Positions 63,318-64,000 of a DNA stretch of 64,000 nucleotides are shown one piece after another; position 1 is the first letter of the stretch, and each line of letters opens with the position of its first letter. The notes beneath the pieces are model-generated. The model was not told the origin of the DNA, did not search any database, and worked only from the letters and a program-made list of their open reading frames with translations. The stretch is from Bondarzewia mesenterica (lineage: Eukaryota; Basidiomycota; Agaricomycetes; Russulales; Bondarzewiaceae): positions 1-64,000 of the forward strand of contig SGPL01000002.1 of NCBI GenBank assembly GCA_004802705.1, given 5' to 3'. A program made the position numbers and the translations under genes.

Positions 63318-64000
63318 TTTCACAAATCGAGAGCTGCCGAGGGAATCGACTGAAGCAGACACTCGAAAGCAACCCCGATAAGGAACGCATCCCGAAAGTT
63401 GTTGCACCTGTCCGCGAGTTCTTGGGCGAAGTTAACTTGCAGTTGGGCAACGCCGAGAACAGGTTTAACTTGTTACAATTGGATCAGCAGTTGATCTTCA
63501 GACCAGGCGAGGAAGTGGCGCGTCGCATGTTGAAGTGGAAGAAAATCATGTGCTCATGTGCGAATGATAACTCAGGATCTTCGATTGAAGGAGGAAGGTA
63601 GGGAGCTGTAGGGAGCTCATCTGCAGGGGCGCTCTCAAATGCTGTGGTGGTAGCCAGGGCGATAGTGCGGAGCTGCAAGTGTTCTTGTTCGACCATGCTT
63701 TGCTTATGGTCAAGCAGAAAAGCAAGGGCGGCCAGTACAAAGTATATCGTCATGTCAGTGTTCTTCTCACTGATCGTTTTTGGGTTTCATTCATATTCCC
63801 ATTTCTATCTCGACTGCTGGCAGCCAATACCATTGGAGCTTCTTTTCATCACTCACAATGACGATGGTACGAATGCCACAGCGCGTCCGAACGGCCGACA
63901 AGGCAAAGTCCTCACCAAGCGCAGCTCGTTCAACACATCGGCATCGCCATATCCACCTGCAATCCCTGCCAAGGCCGACAACAGCGGCAAGGGTGGCTTC
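63318..64000 (+). pseudogene. RhoGEF (Rom2/Tus1-like) DH-PH fragment, broken and cut by the window edge
   Basis: Rho1 guanine-nucleotide exchange factors combine DH, PH and CNH domains. The fragment opens inside the DH domain with LKQTLESNPDKERIPKVVAP then VRELLGEVNLQLGNAENRFN and LLQLDQQLIFRPGEE. A 62-base intron leads to DLRLKEEGREL, where an in-frame TAG and a frame change interrupt. The PH domain resumes as CCGGSQGDSAELQVFLFDHA, LLMVKQKSKGGQYKVYRH and, after an intron (63754-63819), PIPLELLFITHNDDGTNATA. It stays open to the edge. The first two thirds of DH and everything before it are missing; the repeat pair lies immediately upstream. I read it as a truncated pseudogene, though an assembly error could contribute. 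Confidence 0.72.

Overview
The window is nuclear genomic DNA of a filamentous basidiomycete fungus, most likely an Agaricomycete. The evidence is dense genes cut by many introns of roughly 45-70 bases with GT..AG ends, branch points such as TACTAAC, short divergent and convergent spacers, and proteins that match fungal families (alpha-aminoadipate lysine enzymes, a secreted GH3 beta-glucosidase, Ies1, a Cdc11-type septin). No virus, complete transposon, CRISPR array or secondary-metabolite cluster was seen. Most of the content is housekeeping.

Layout, 0-17 kb: dihydroxyacetone kinase (-), a USP-family deubiquitinase (+), a Ccz1-like vacuolar/endosomal fusion protein (+), an intron-containing initiator tRNA-Met, a five-finger CCCH protein (+), a short-chain dehydrogenase (-), a small broken minus-strand relic and a decayed cystathionine gamma-lyase copy (+). 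17-31 kb: a secreted GH3 beta-glucosidase (+), an Aco2-type aconitase (+), mitochondrial MutS homologue MSH1 (-) and a septin (+) that shares a 165-base divergent promoter with MSH1. 31-46 kb: an MIT-domain protein (+), INO80 subunit Ies1 copy A (-), a Ser/Thr-rich single-pass membrane protein (+), an alpha/beta hydrolase with a very long disordered N-terminus (-) and an F-box/LRR-like protein (-). 46-55 kb: an AAAP amino-acid transporter (+), an acyltransferase (+), Tim8 in three small exons (-) and a second intact Ies1 gene, copy B (+). 55-64 kb: a hypothetical protein (-), saccharopine dehydrogenase LYS1 (-), a second short-chain dehydrogenase with an apparent one-base deletion (-), a TTC1-like TPR protein (+), mitochondrial inner-membrane peptidase IMP1 (-), a direct repeat that overlaps the IMP1 start, and a broken RhoGEF fragment running off the right edge.

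The genes do not form one pathway. Recurring themes are mitochondrial biology (MSH1, Aco2, Tim8, IMP1) and lysine synthesis (Aco2, LYS1). The points most worth a second look are the two intact, diverged INO80-subunit genes about 15 kb apart on opposite strands, the initiator tRNA with a 24-base intron, the cystathionine gamma-lyase relic, the duplication and broken RhoGEF at the right edge, and single-base frame breaks inside otherwise conserved genes. The frame breaks may be draft-assembly errors; one ambiguous base is present at 35234. Exon joins were deduced by eye from reading frame, splice signals and family conservation. Gene spans are therefore firmer than individual introns.
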